Positions 9,279 to 20,353 of a DNA stretch of 64,000 nucleotides are shown here, in pieces. How positions within the stretch are numbered: position 1 is the first letter of the stretch; each line of letters opens with the position of its first letter. A program made the position numbers and the translations under genes. The DNA comes from Saitoella complicata NRRL Y-17804 (Eukaryota > Ascomycota > Saitoellomycetes > Saitoellales > Saitoellaceae), in the NCBI RefSeq assembly GCF_001661265.1, contig NW_017566995.1:248001-312000 (forward strand), read 5' to 3'. A model generated the notes under the pieces. The model saw nothing but the letters and a program-made list of their open reading frames with translations, was not told where the DNA came from and did not search any database.

Positions 9279-11996
9279 TCAGTAGTCAATGATCATGACC
9301 TCCGGCGGCGGCGGTCTTCCTGGACGATCCTGGCCTTGCTGCTGAGCAGCTTGCGGAGGTTGCTGCTGATTCTGCCCTCTCGGTTGTGCTGGTCGCCTCC
9401 TTTCTCGTATTTCTCGTCGACCTTGGCCTGGGTCATTAGCCCTTCTGGGAATTTCAGCAGCCCGCACTCTTCCTCCACCTTCCGGCAACCGAACTACATC
9501 GTGTTGCTGACCTCGTACAGCACCAACAGGAGGGTCTACGGCAATCCTGGGTGGAGGGTTCCTCAGCATTTGCTCAAGTCGCGCATCTCTCTCCACGGCA
9601 TAATTCCGCCTGGGCCGCAGATTGTTGTTCGCAAGAGGAGGTGGCAAAAAGCCTCGAGCCGGACGAAAATGTCCATCATGCCCGTAATACCCCAACGGAG
9701 GAACTTGAGGCGCAGCTTGTACGGGTCTTCGCGGAACATCTCGTCGGGGCGGTGCTTGTCGCAGGACAGGAACGTGCTGTCGTTGGGGGGCTCTGACCAC
9801 GCCTGGCGGAGGTGGTGCAGGGGGGCGAACAGGAAGGGGAGGAGGAGGAGCCAGTGCAACAACGGGAGCGGGCCGAGGAGGATGCGGAACATGCTGCTCA
9901 TGACGAATGTTATGCCGCGCATGGTAGTCCGCCGTCGCTTGTTTCCGCCTAGCTTCATCGGCCTCGACCTGTTTCGACACTGAGATTCTTAATTCCTCTT
10001 CAGTCATGTCTGGCCTCTGCACGCGTTGCTTTGCAATCGCAGCTTCAGACGCAGCCTTTACTTCTTGATCGTTTCGTGCATGCGTATCGTCATACAAGGG
10101 ACAAGGTGTCTTCTTCACAATTCTGCCTGATGCGTCTCTGACATCATGAAAATGGTCATAGTTCTTCACGCTCACACCGCAGATGTAGCACTGCTGGTGG
10201 CGACACTTCGTGCAAGTCATCTTATTGCAGCCTTCTTCCTTGAAGAAGGGCGTCTTGCAGCTGTTGCAGTTCCGAATTAACGCCTGTGACATGGCCTCCT
10301 CGACGGCATGTCGAACGTCAATCTTCTGATCTTGAGCGACTTCTTCACAACTTTTTGGTATATGCGATTTCAGCTGGCACAGCCGGCATGACACCTCCAA
10401 GCAACCCTCATTTTTGCAACGAAACTCCTTATCATCTGGATTCTCGATAACTTCCGCATAATCGCAAAACGGACAGCGGACCAGACCTTCAAGATCCGCC
10501 ATTCTCAACTCTTCCTCCTGCTGAATCCGGAGGAGAGCCTCCAAGTTCTTTTCAGGAAGAAAATGACGAACCTCAGACATCACGAACAGTGACTTGCAAC
10601 CAGACCCGTCCATGCACTTGAGCTGGTAGCGTCGCATACCAATCTCCGTCTCGGCGTTCCGTCGACAACATTCCAGACAGAAGAGATGTCCATCCTCACA
10701 CTGCGATACACGGTTGATAGGCACCTCTGCAAAACAACAACCACACTCAACCATTCCCCCAATTAACTCGTGGAACTCCTCATTCTCCCTCTCCGCACGT
10801 TCTCTTTCCTTTTCGCAAACCTCCTTGCTCATTCTCTCTGTTTGCTTTGCTTGCCAGTATTCAATCTCCTCTCTGATGGGCGCACATGCATCCGATGCCA
10901 AGATCATCCCAAACGCTGCATTGCGGCGACGAGCAATATTCATCGGCTTGTAGGGCAGAAGGTTGCCATTTTCAGCGCTCGTGTCGACCTTCTTGAGGGC
11001 CAAATAAGTAGGTAAGTAAAGATCGTTGTTCTGCTTCATGACATGACGAATGTATGCATCCGGGATAACCGGAAAGTCGATGCTTAGTACTTTTCGACAA
11101 TTGTGAAGGTAAACGTCTTCCGGGGGCGGAGGCTTGCGGTCCTTGGATTCGTAGTCGATTCTGGGTGCACGCATGCCTTCATCAGAAATTCGACGTTTCC
11201 TCTTGTTGTCCTTCGGCGTGGACTTTGGATAGCCAGGATTCTCAATAAACTGGGAAACAATATACGTGACGATATCAGGTTCCCGAGTCGCATGCTCTGT
11301 CCATAGAGCAGATATATGCTTCTCACAAACATCTGGAAAGAGCTCCAGTACTGCGACAACCGTCTCGTCTTGGGATCGCGGTCTGAATGTTTCTGGTTGT
11401 GCCTGCTCTTGTTGCTGCTGTTCCCGGCCAACGCCCGCGTTGGTAGGAAAGCTATCACTGTCATTGTCACCAAATAGATCATCCACTGTCGTTATTGTAG
11501 TCAGCTATAACGCCTCATGATCACAGGAGAATCACATACCTCCTGCCCTCGGATGTAGCGGATGAGGATAATCAATCGGCTCTCCCTCATCCATGAACCC
11601 AGGCAACGGAGCATCCTCCTCATCACCATCCTCCAAGAAGTCATCTCCGAACAGGGATGGCGCATACAACCCCTCATCCTGCTCAGCAGCACCTTCACCT
11701 TCACCATCACCCGCTCCAAAATCGTCTCCATCCCCAATCAAGAGCAGATCCGCAGCGGCCTCAACATCGTCGCCCGCCCTTTCCAGCGCTGCTGCCAGAG
11801 CAGCGAAAGGACGGTCCGGAAAGAGTTGAACCAATACATCCATCTCCGATGTTATAGCTGATGAGGAGTGGATGTATGCTCTGGTAGGTTGACGTTTTGG
11901 TCTGCTCTCAAGTGGGTTTAGCGGCGTCGTAGGTCGTTTTGCCTCATCGAGGAAAGTCATGAGCGGCATTGGAGGAGCTTGCAGCAAATTCTCCAT
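9279..11996 (-). CDS. RBR-type E3 ubiquitin ligase, RNF216/TRIAD3-like, with CUE-like N-terminus
   Basis: Predicted RING-between-RING ubiquitin ligase of 887 residues from two exons (11996-11540 and 11485-9279). Residues about 52-86 (MDVLVQLFPDRPFAALAAAL) resemble a CUE ubiquitin-binding helix bundle, and a second similar stretch (AVLELFPDVCEKHISALW) follows after the intron. RING1 begins VECGCCFAEVP with GHLFCLECC, then an IBR with CRLCQLKSHIPKSC, then RING2 with CNSCKTPFFKEEGCNKMTC, where MTC should hold the catalytic cysteine. CMDGSGC is characteristic of the RNF216 branch. The C-terminal 230 residues are proline- and arginine-rich and probably disordered. The 3' end is 262 nt from the stop of the convergent zinc-knuckle gene. 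Substrates are unknown. Confidence 0.9.
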
Positions 11997-12133
11997 AAAA
12001 CATAAGACGGTCTAGAATATGCCCAGTATGTTATTGTCTATCAACACCACTGTTTTGAGTTGAGTGTCAAGGTAAGCTATGCAATGTCGCTCCGGCGACC
12101 TCTATCCATTCCACCCACCTTTCACTCTCACAA

Positions 12134-13847
12134 TTACGCTTCAACTCCCGAATCCCCATCCCCTCCCATCTCACCCTCCTTCACCCTCCTCATCCTAACC
12201 GTCAACCCTCCAGCCGGCTTCGTCGTGATGCACGTCTCATTCCCAACATCCCTCCCGATACTCTCAACCTCGAATCTCCTCAAAAACACCGCCAAAAACG
12301 CCTTGAGCTCCAACATCGCGAACTTCCATCCAATACATTTCCTCGGGCCCTCCAAGAACGTCAACATGTTATAAGCCCCGACACCCTCAGGAAGTGCATC
12401 CCACCTATCCGGATCGAAAATCTCGGCATCACCTCCCCAGTATTCCTCCAACTTGTTAACCACAGCCGGTGCGATTTGGATGATTGTGTCTTTCGGCACC
12501 ACGTAATCCCCTAATCTCGAATGCTCCCTCGCAACACGCATCGTGACGGAGGCGGGTGGCCAAAACCGGATAACCTCGCGGACAAAGTTGTTGAGGTAGC
12601 GGCAGGATTCAAGGGAGTCGTACGTGATCTCATCCAGGTGAGAAAGCTCAGTGCGGAGGCGGGACTGAACATCGGAGTGGATGGAGAGGGCATGGAGCGT
12701 CCAGAGAACTGTCGTGGCGAGGGTCTCATGGCCTGCGGCACTGTATGATCTATGTTAGCACAGGCCTCACATTCTCGTGCGCATATGGCACATACAGAAA
12801 AGTCATGATCATCTGGACCATGTCATCATCCTCAATAACCTCCTCACCCGGCTTCGCCTGCATCTGCTTCCTCAGCATACAACTCAACAAATCCCTCCTC
12901 TCCCCCTCATATGAGTCTTTCTCGTTCTGGTTCATCTCCTCCCGTCTCTTGTCGATGAGCTTCATGGATTCATCTACAATCACCCTCTTCGCCTTCGTGA
13001 CTGCCGCAAAACGTCCGAAAGGCCAGTATTGCAACGGCCACGAAATTGCACTCATTCCATCAAATAACTTGTTAATCCCTGTCGCAAAGATAAGGGTATG
13101 ATACGACTTCGCGAGAGGGTGGTCGGAATTATGCAGTGTGTTGAACTCGAATCCGAAGCCTGCCAATCCGATCATGTCGAGCATCGTCCGATTTATCGGT
13201 TCCGTGACATTAACAGCCGCTCTATCCCCGCGTACATCGAGTTCTTTATCCCAGTACTCCACCAATGCCTCACAACTCTTCGCGAAATTGGGAACGACTT
13301 GCTTTAGGTTGCTCAATGCGAAAACTGGGAGGAGGACACGTCGTTGTCGTTTATGCTCGTCGCCTTCGAGAGCGATGACGGAGTTTCCGATGATGCGGAT
13401 GAGTGTTTTCTGGAAGTATGAAGGTTTGGGGAAGGTGTCGGGGTTGTTGAGGATCGTTGCTATCGCCTTAGGATCGGTAACGCTCACGCGCTCCAATCCC
13501 ATGATGGTCCGAAACTTGACGAATGATCCGTACTTCCTATGCCACTGTAGCTGTCGATTTCCATCGCACAACCACGCTGTTCGAACCGATTAGCCCCTGA
13601 ATGCTCAGCAGTACCACAAAACAACTCCGAACTCACCCTCAGCAAACGGGCCAAACCCAAACAAAAGGTTACTATCCGGCCCGGGCATACTCCTCAGCGG
13701 ACTCAACACATGCGGCCAAATCACGACAAACCACACCACTCGGCACAACACATACCCCGTCGCAAAAACAGGCGAAGTCGTAGGTGAGTGTATAATCAGC
13801 AATAGCGCAGTGACAGTCAACAAGAACAATTCCTGTCCGTAGTCCAT
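12134..13847 (-). CDS. Cytochrome P450 monooxygenase
   Basis: Microsomal P450 of 532 residues from three exons: 13847-13637, 13576-12796 and 12740-12134. A hydrophobic N-terminal anchor (TVTALLLII and following) precedes the proline hinge SMPGPDS. The I-helix motif AGHETLATT, the ExxR-containing EVIRFWPP region and the heme-binding loop FLEGPRKCIGWKF (axial Cys at about 466) are intact, so the enzyme looks functional. The HKRQRRVLLPVF block is typical of CYP4-like fungal P450s, though no family number can be given. It stands alone next to a ubiquitin ligase and a dead transposon, not in an obvious biosynthetic cluster. The substrate is unknown. Confidence 0.93.
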
Positions 13848-14001
13848 GATGATGGTGCTGGTCGGAGTGAATGCAGTAGCCGTCCAGCAGCTTCCTTACT
13901 TGACGATGAAGGGAAGACGAGCATTTTGTTTGTGAGTCGGAGTTCTCGATCTTCACGTCATACGGTACATGCGTTCTATAGATCGCGATTACCGTAGTAA
14001 T

Positions 14002-14033
14002 TACTACGGTGTGCAAAATTCTTGCCGTAACGT
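14002..14033 (+). repeat. Left terminal inverted repeat of the Tc1-like element
   Basis: Begins TACTACGGTGTGCAAAATTC and pairs imperfectly (26 of 32) with 17703-17734. It also resembles the ends of the nested copy at 17092. It is preceded by an inverted copy of its own first bases, so 13991-14010 reads as a perfect 20-bp palindrome. Confidence 0.8.
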
Positions 14034-14121
14034 TCACCTGTGCGCGAGAGGCACATTCACCACCCGTAAAACCAACAAAACCAGTCCGTTGTAGAACCTA
14101 GGAAGGCCTACAAGGGCTCAA

Positions 14122-15168
14122 ATGCTGGAGAAGATATGCCAAAATACCACCCGTGCCATAGTTATTGACAATTACATGGTGGGGTGCGATGTTTATGAAC
14201 TTGCTGCAATCATCAACCGATCCGTGCGCGCCATTTACCGCATTCTGAAGAGGTATGAAGAGACGGGTAGCCATGAGCATACGGGCAACTCTACTTGTGG
14301 CCCTAAACTGCAAATAGACGAGTTCTAAGGCAGGGTGAGTTTGGTACCTCTTTTCGAGCACTCCGCTGAAACTCGACAATGCTAGCAAATCAAGTGGCTG
14401 TATGATCAGAACCCCGTACTATATCAGGATGATTGCGCCGACTTCCTGAACCTAGAATTTGCTATGGCACTGTCTCGATACCACATCAACCGCTGCCCCA
14501 AGAAGATTAGATATACTCGAAAGGTGCTGACCTTAAGGGCGGCTGAACGAAACAGCATTTAACGAGCGCATCACGCCAGAGCTATGGCCGAGTACAGTCA
14601 AGAACAGCTAGTCTTCCTCAATGAATCTGCTGTCGACGAGAGGACCTCCACCCGCAAATTTGGTTACTCACCGATTGGTACGGGGGCGATCCAGGATAGG
14701 CCATTTGGACAAACCATACGCTGGAGTGTGTTGCCTGCACTCACCTCGGCAGGGTTGAAGGCCTTACACATCTTTCAGCGATCATTCAATGCTGATTGAT
14801 TCGTCGAGTTTGTCCAAGTGGAGCTTCTCCCGATCGTGGGGCCCTACCCTGGTCCAAACAGCGTCATATTGCTTGATAATCGTCAAATCCATCATGATGA
14901 AAGGGTGTTTCAACTGCTTGTCGAGTGAGCCGGCTGCCGAGTACATTTCCTACCACCTTACTCGCCAGACATGAATTCAATCGAGCTCTGTTTCAGCATG
15001 ATGAAGTCCCGGATGAAGCGCAATCATACCCACCCTGACGCTCGATCAGACCCTGAAGGCTTCATAGGCTGCGCAATCAACTTCGTCAACTCCCAGTCTG
15101 AAAAAATGGGAAACTTGTTCACAGCGTGCAGGTATGCATTGTCAGATGCAGAGTTGCGCCGTTGTTGA
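14122..15168 (+). pseudogene. Tc1/mariner-type transposase, inactivated
   Basis: One frame covers the whole region. An N-terminal helix-turn-helix (YELAAIINRSVRAIYRILKR) is followed by a probable 51-nt intron (14335-14385, GTGAGT to TAG), the block EQLVFLNESAVDERTS, the VILLDN..HH block and FLPPYSPDMNSIELCF. The last two give the second Asp and the Glu of a DDE triad 35 residues apart. The frame is interrupted by four in-frame stops outside the intron (TAA near 14326 and 14560, TGA near 14797 and 14928), at least two explainable as CAA or CGA changed by C-to-T. The first catalytic Asp is replaced by Asn (FLNES for the usual FLDES), a G-to-A type change. The protein is therefore dead. Confidence 0.85.
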
Positions 15169-15372
15169 GGTTAACAACCAGGCAACAATTAAGGCTATGG
15201 CAACCATGTAGGGACGTATCACTAGTTTTTTTTGGATAGTTTTCTGGATCGAAGCAAAATATTCGTTCATTTTCAGACACTTGCCATTCCCACAGACAGA
15301 TCCCCTCACAAAATGGCTGTATGGCTGTCCAAATGCCCTGCATCGAAATGTGGTCTGCAGTAGCTACCGACT

Positions 15373-17032
15373 CTAGTTGCAGCAATGTGCATGATACTCG
15401 TCACCCTGTACTTTTTTTATGGTGAGATTGGAGTAAGGTGTTGAACTTTGTAGGGGCAATGTGAAACGACTAAGCATGCTATCGAGAAAACGAGAAAAGA
15501 AAAATTTACCACAGTAATAAGGATAACCAAAGGCACTTTCTGCTTCATCAGGGACTTTGTAGACTTCGAAGGATGTCTCCCCTAAGCTCCGGTCTGAATG
15601 CACTCTCTCCCGCATAATAGCCTTCCAAACAGGCCAGACCCAGCCCTTCCTAGCAGGTGGGAGAGCATCATCGTCGATCTTTTTGAGGTCGTCGTGGCAA
15701 ATCCTGTGCTCAACAATTGCTTCCTGTGCAATGTTGACATCGTATTTGGTATAGACAGGACTGTGGTTAGCAACATAGGTTAAAACCCATCCAAACCATT
15801 GCTTGCTGGTCCATGAAGAGGACTTGAGCCTCTCATTGCTTGCGGTTCAACTGCTACCTGACTTGAGGGTGGTGCTTGGAAGTCGAGTCGACCGACTGTT
15901 ATGGGAGTAGGTAGGCCTTCATGACCGCTCGAAGATATGCTCTCTGGTATTGCTGAAGGTGCATCTGTCGATTTGAATGGTTCACGCAAGCTATTGAAGA
16001 CTGTATCAAAAAGTTGCGGTGCTCTGAGAGTTTCCACTGGTTCTTGGGCAGCAATATACTCGGCCCAGCGGTTGAGCTGCTGGTTGCTGATGTATCGATG
16101 GACCTTAGTCACCGGATGGACATAGCACAATGACTGGTGGCGATTCGCACATTTGTAAGTCTGCTGTAATGCCTGAACCGCAAGGACCTTGGTGTAGGCA
16201 GTAGGACCACCCTGTTAACCGAATTTGTGCGGTTGTAGGCAGCCGCTTAGGTCAGGGGTAAAGCAGGGGTATATCTAGGTCGCACGTAGCATTAGGAATC
16301 GACACCTCTTACCTACCCATCAAAATCGAGCTTCCACACCCTCGATGTTGATAGAGACATCCTGCAGGGCTCGAGTCAGTCTGCCTAGGGCGTGGCGCTC
16401 GAAGCTTGCGGGGCTCTGTCCTTGACTGAGAGGCTCTCAACAGGGTTTGCTGGTCTCCGGTCTGGTTGGGAATCCGAGGTTGCGGCACGAAATATATGTC
16501 GCTCTGGACGAAAGCTGACCACTCAATCTTAGGTGTCAAGCGCTGAGTGTTGACGGCTTCAATGAAGGTCTCTCAGTCGATATCATGACATTATCAACAC
16601 CACGGTACATCCCTGGATCTCCCTCGACAGACTTTAAACTGCAGGTGGTGTAAGGGAGTGAATGTTGAGTCCCTCTTTAATCACAGGGTCCTGACGCAAC
16701 TCATCTAGGACAATTTTGAGCAAAAGCGGTTGTACTTTGTTCCAATTTATTAGGGGATTCGCCTTGAATGGTGCTTGGGCATACCTATGCTTAGGTTCCC
16801 TAGTGACAATTACCTGAACCATGAAATCATCGTAAATTCACTCATGGTCAATGTTTTCGTCTTCGTCTGGGACCTCGATGATGGTCTTAGCTCTCTTTTC
16901 CCTCCAGACTGGATCTGCTGGTGTCCGTATGCGCCAATCATCGACGGGCCTAGCCGGCGCTTTGGAGGTACAGGAAGAAGTCCTGAGCTGAGCTGATGCT
17001 TTTTGTGCTCCTCTCAGCTTCCTAGGAGGCAT
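15373..17032 (-). pseudogene. Unidentified spliced gene remnant carried inside the Tc1-like element
   Basis: Reading the minus strand from 17032 gives MPPRKLRGAQKASAQL and DDWRIRTPADPVWREKRAK, then one in-frame TGA (16838, explainable as CGA changed by C-to-T), then VQVIVTREPKHRYAQAPF. After an unresolved junction the frame RLTPKIEWSAFVQSDIYF is joined across a GTAAGA-to-AACAG intron (about 16312-16215) to GGPTAYTKVLAVQALQQTY and CANRHQSLCYVHPVTKVH. A further exon near 15774-15510 reads YTKYDVNIAQEAIVEH and ends FGYPYYCG before a GTAAAT donor. I do not recognise the family. It could be a second gene of the transposon or a captured host gene; the basic N-terminus would suit a DNA-associated protein. 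Confidence 0.5.
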
Positions 17033-17091
17033 ACTGATGAAGTTATTAAGTGTTTGATGTTCAGTCGCGCTTCAGCTAGAGTAGGCGGTTT

Positions 17092-17701
17092 TACTGCTGT
17101 GTGCAAAATTCTTGACGTAACTTTCCCATGTGCGCGCGAATTGCAAACTCCATATGACAAAACCCATAAAACAACATAGATAAAGGCCTCGGAGGTCGAG
17201 TAAGGGTTAAAACTGATCATATCTATCCTTAGCAATCACGTCGTGCCACCGGTTTTGGACCACAAGGCCTCCCTCATTCGCTTCATGCTGAAAAGGTGGT
17301 TTCAGGTTTAAGAAAGAAACAGACCCTGGAAGCCTCTAGGGATGCAGCTCCGGGTTCCATGAGATAGAGGGAGCTTAGATGAACAAGTTCTACGTGTGGC
17401 TTCTTTGATTCTAACTGTTTTTGAGGTGTGTGGGTCCAGAGAGTGCTTTCGTTGCTTTCCTGCATGTTCATGCAACATCATGCACCTATGCCGAAACCTT
17501 TCTTAATGTCACAACTCTATGAGAGACTGTACTACACGCGTTTCGAGGACATCTATCGATTCCTAAGAGTCTAATCTATCAATGTCCCTCCTGAAATCGC
17601 CCTTCCAAGCCTTGTCTACGAAGATGGGGGGGTTCATGAAACTATCCTCGCGCAGATAGGGGGTAAAATGCGCCGCGTCAAGAATTTTGCACACAGCAGT
17701 A
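17092..17701. mobile_element. Nested 0.6-kb non-autonomous Tc1-like element (MITE-like)
   Basis: A perfect 26-bp inverted repeat occurs at 17092-17117 and 17676-17701, beginning TACTGCTGTGTGCAAAATTC; the outer TA on each side is the expected target duplication. The ends differ from the left end of the surrounding element at only a few positions, and the sub-terminal DNA is also similar, so the same transposase family probably moved it. It contains no transposase coding. It sits 33 bp from the outer element's right end, so it inserted into that element later. The perfect ends suggest it is younger than its host copy. Confidence 0.85.
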
Positions 17702-17734
17702 GACGCTACGACATGCATTCTGCACACCGCAGTA

Positions 17735-18275
17735 CGCAGTGCAAGCGTTCGCCAATCGATCGGGCCGTATGATTTAGATAACACTTGATTATTAACCCAT
17801 AAGATGTAAATTTCGAAATGTAGTAGAAGCGAACGGGATGAATGTGGTCCTCCTTGCTTACAAAGCTCCGCCGCAGCCGCCCGAGTCCTCCTCAGTCGCC
17901 TCGACGCTTTTTGGTCCCGAACGTTACATTGGATGATGTCTTGTAATGGGTCATGGAGAAGTGGGGTTTCGGTGAAAGGGTCCTGGGGAAAGCAGGTAGA
18001 GGTTAAGGAGAATCGGATAGAACAATCGAAAAACAACAGTCTCATTGCTTCTGATCAAATCCGCCGGAATCCCAATGTACGTGACGAGGGAGATTAGTAG
18101 AACACCCATCAATGAGCACCCCTCTTCCAATTCATATTCAGCTCTTCACGAATGCTGTTACATTTTATATTTTATGATATGAATGAAGGAACCCATTAGC
18201 TAACTGCGATCAGTTGCTGAACACTACAGCTGCTGTATACCTTATTCAATGCCCACGCAACCTTCACGAACGTTA
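17735..18275. other. Intergenic region right of the transposon
   Basis: About 540 nt between the transposon end and the stop codon of the Vms1 gene. It would hold the Vms1 3' UTR (read on the minus strand). A minus-strand open frame (18045-17563) crosses into the nested element and looks like chance. Nothing else was recognised. Confidence 0.4.
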
Positions 18276-20137
18276 TCATCCCTGCTGCATAGCCTTTATC
18301 CTCGCTTCCGCCGCCGCAGCCCGTCTCTCCCTCTCAATCTTCTTCTTCATCTCCTCACTCAACCCCTGTGTCCCCTGCTCCCTTTCACTAAGACTCGTCT
18401 TGACCCCCAACGTCTTCCCTACCCCCACCTTCTTCACCCGCTGCTCCATCCTCTTCGTTCTCTCGTCCTCCTCAAGTTGTTTCAAGTTCGCTTCTCGCGC
18501 AGCGCGGTCTTCTCGTTCCTTCAGCTCACGTTCTCGTGCGATTCGCTTCTCTGCGTCGGCCTTGGAGATTGCAGGGGGAATGCGGGCAGCGGACCAGTCC
18601 CAACGCTGCTCGCCGAGTTCACCGCGGGTGATTCGGAATGCATCGCGGACTTCCCTGGAGCAGGCAATTTCAAAGGCGGTTTTGCTTGTCGTGTTCTCAA
18701 TAGTTGGATCTGCTCCTTCTTTCAGTAATGCTGTGACGGTCGCTGGCGAGGACGATGCTGAGGCGAAATGCAATATATTGGGCGTGTGATGGTTTGCTGG
18801 ATGCAATTTGAAGTCCGGTGATAGCGAGTGCTGCTTTAGGTATGCAAGCAATGCTGATGCCTTCGACCGTTTGATCAACGATGTTATTTCGCCAGTGTGC
18901 TCCAGGAGCTTCGTCTCCTCCGCACTGGCCTTCGGTGGTCCACCAACAGCCGCTTTCGCCGTTGTCTTCTTTGAAAGGTCTTTCGCAGGCTTTTGTACTT
19001 CCTTCTCGACATGGGTCGACACCTTCACCCTCGTCAATTCCTGAAAACACCTAATCAACTCACTCTGCGTCGGTCTCCTCGTCGTGAACGGAAAGCCCCT
19101 TATCCTCGGGTCATTCGCCTTGACCACGGCCTCATCATACCCGAAGAGCGCCCTCCTGTTCTCCGTACCCGTGGCCCTGATGAACACGAGCTCACATTTA
19201 TCCATCATCCCCTTCCAACTAGCCAATAGATCCCGGATATCTTGTCGTAAAGCGGCTTCATTGTACCTACGAATTGAGGCACCAGCCGAATGAGCTGCAC
19301 CTTTTGCGGCGTCATTGGCGGATTGAGCGCCTCCCTGTTTTCTGCGGGTGGTGTAACGGTGGAAGGTTTTGTGTGCCAGGACGGCGACTTCACCACCTTG
19401 CTTGGGGGCGCAGGAGACGATCATGGCGGCGAAGTGGCCACCGCCGATCATGATCATTGCAACGGAACGCGCACTGTACTGGACTGCGGGTGTGGGTATT
19501 TGCTTCTTGCGGATAGAGTCAAGGGGTGCGTCGAGTTCGTCCTGGGTGAGAAGAGCACGGTAGATTCCTAGTCGGGCATCTGCGTCGAGCGCCGAAGAGG
19601 ATAGCCACATCAACGGCGATTTGTTCTGCTTCATGCTCCTGTCCTCCAAGCTCTCCAAGGGCGCTACGGTCGCATGCTTCCGTAGCAGCTGCGCAATCTC
19701 ATCCATGGCCGATTCTTCCTCATCCTCGCTGCCGGAGCTCTCCGATCCAGAGAGAGATTCATTCAGATCTGCAACTTCGATTAGACTTACAACAATACAG
19801 CTCCTGGAGGTAACTTACTTTCGAGCATCTTCTCAAACTCCTCCCCCTCCACAGTCTTCTCCCCTGCAACAGATCTCTTCACGTTGAACGTGTGCAGCAT
19901 ACTCTTGTAATGCGCTCTTCGATCCTGCACGATAGCAAATGACTCGACTCGACATAATGCGCAAGCCTTGCCGTTGTCGTCTGTGGGTGCCTCCGGTTCC
20001 TCGCTGGTCGGGGCGGCAATGGGAGTTGCGGATCCATCGGCGAGGGTGAGGGTATCGAGGATAGGCGCGGGAAGGGAGTAGACATAAAGTGGCTTCTGAA
20101 GCAAAGGATGTCGGGGTTTATCTTGTGCGGTCGCCAT
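18276..20137 (-). CDS. vms1: Vms1/ANKZF1-type peptidyl-tRNA hydrolase-like protein
   Basis: Orthologue of Vms1, which frees nascent chains from stalled 60S ribosomes (ribosome quality control) and links to Cdc48 and mitochondria. Two exons, 20137-19819 and 19768-18276, encode 603 residues. An N-terminal C2H2 finger (CALCRVESFAIVQDRRAHYKSMLH) is followed by the VLRF1 release-factor-like domain with AVMIGGGHFA-type sequence and HKTFHRYTTRRKQGGAQSAN, whose GGAQS corresponds to the GGSQ-like catalytic loop. Ankyrin repeats follow (HTGEITSLIK, LHFASASSSPATVTALLKEG), and a long charged C-terminal helix ends the protein, the region that carries the Cdc48-binding VIM motif in the family. An upstream in-frame ATG at 20164 is possible but MATAQDKP fits better. 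Confidence 0.93.
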
Positions 20138-20353
20138 TGTGAATGTTGCTAATAACCTTTTCACTTTTGCCTCAGGATTTGCGACGGTGTACGAGTCTTC
20201 GTTACAGCGCAGTGCGTGACATCACCGAAAATAGGCAAATTGGAAGATATAGAGGATATATAATGTAAGTAGAGACAGTGTCCTTCTGCTTTCACTAGCG
20301 TCCTTTCCATCCCATTTGCGACTGTACGGTAACAATATTCTCAACCCCCCCGT

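Larger units (their letters stand above)
14002..17734 (+). mobile_element. Degenerate Tc1/mariner-type DNA transposon with an extra gene remnant and a nested copy
   Basis: The left end begins at the TA dinucleotide 14002-14003 (TACTACGGTGTGCAAAATTC). The inverse complement of 17703-17734 matches the first 32 nt at 26 positions, so the right end is placed at 17734 with TA duplicated. Removing the nested copy leaves about 3.1 kb, long for a Tc1-type element (usually 1.3-2 kb). Inside are a plus-strand transposase remnant and a minus-strand spliced-looking gene remnant. The changes seen are mainly C-to-T and G-to-A, as in RIP or deaminated 5-methylcytosine. Alternative: the right 32 bp belong to a different, related element. 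Confidence 0.75.
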
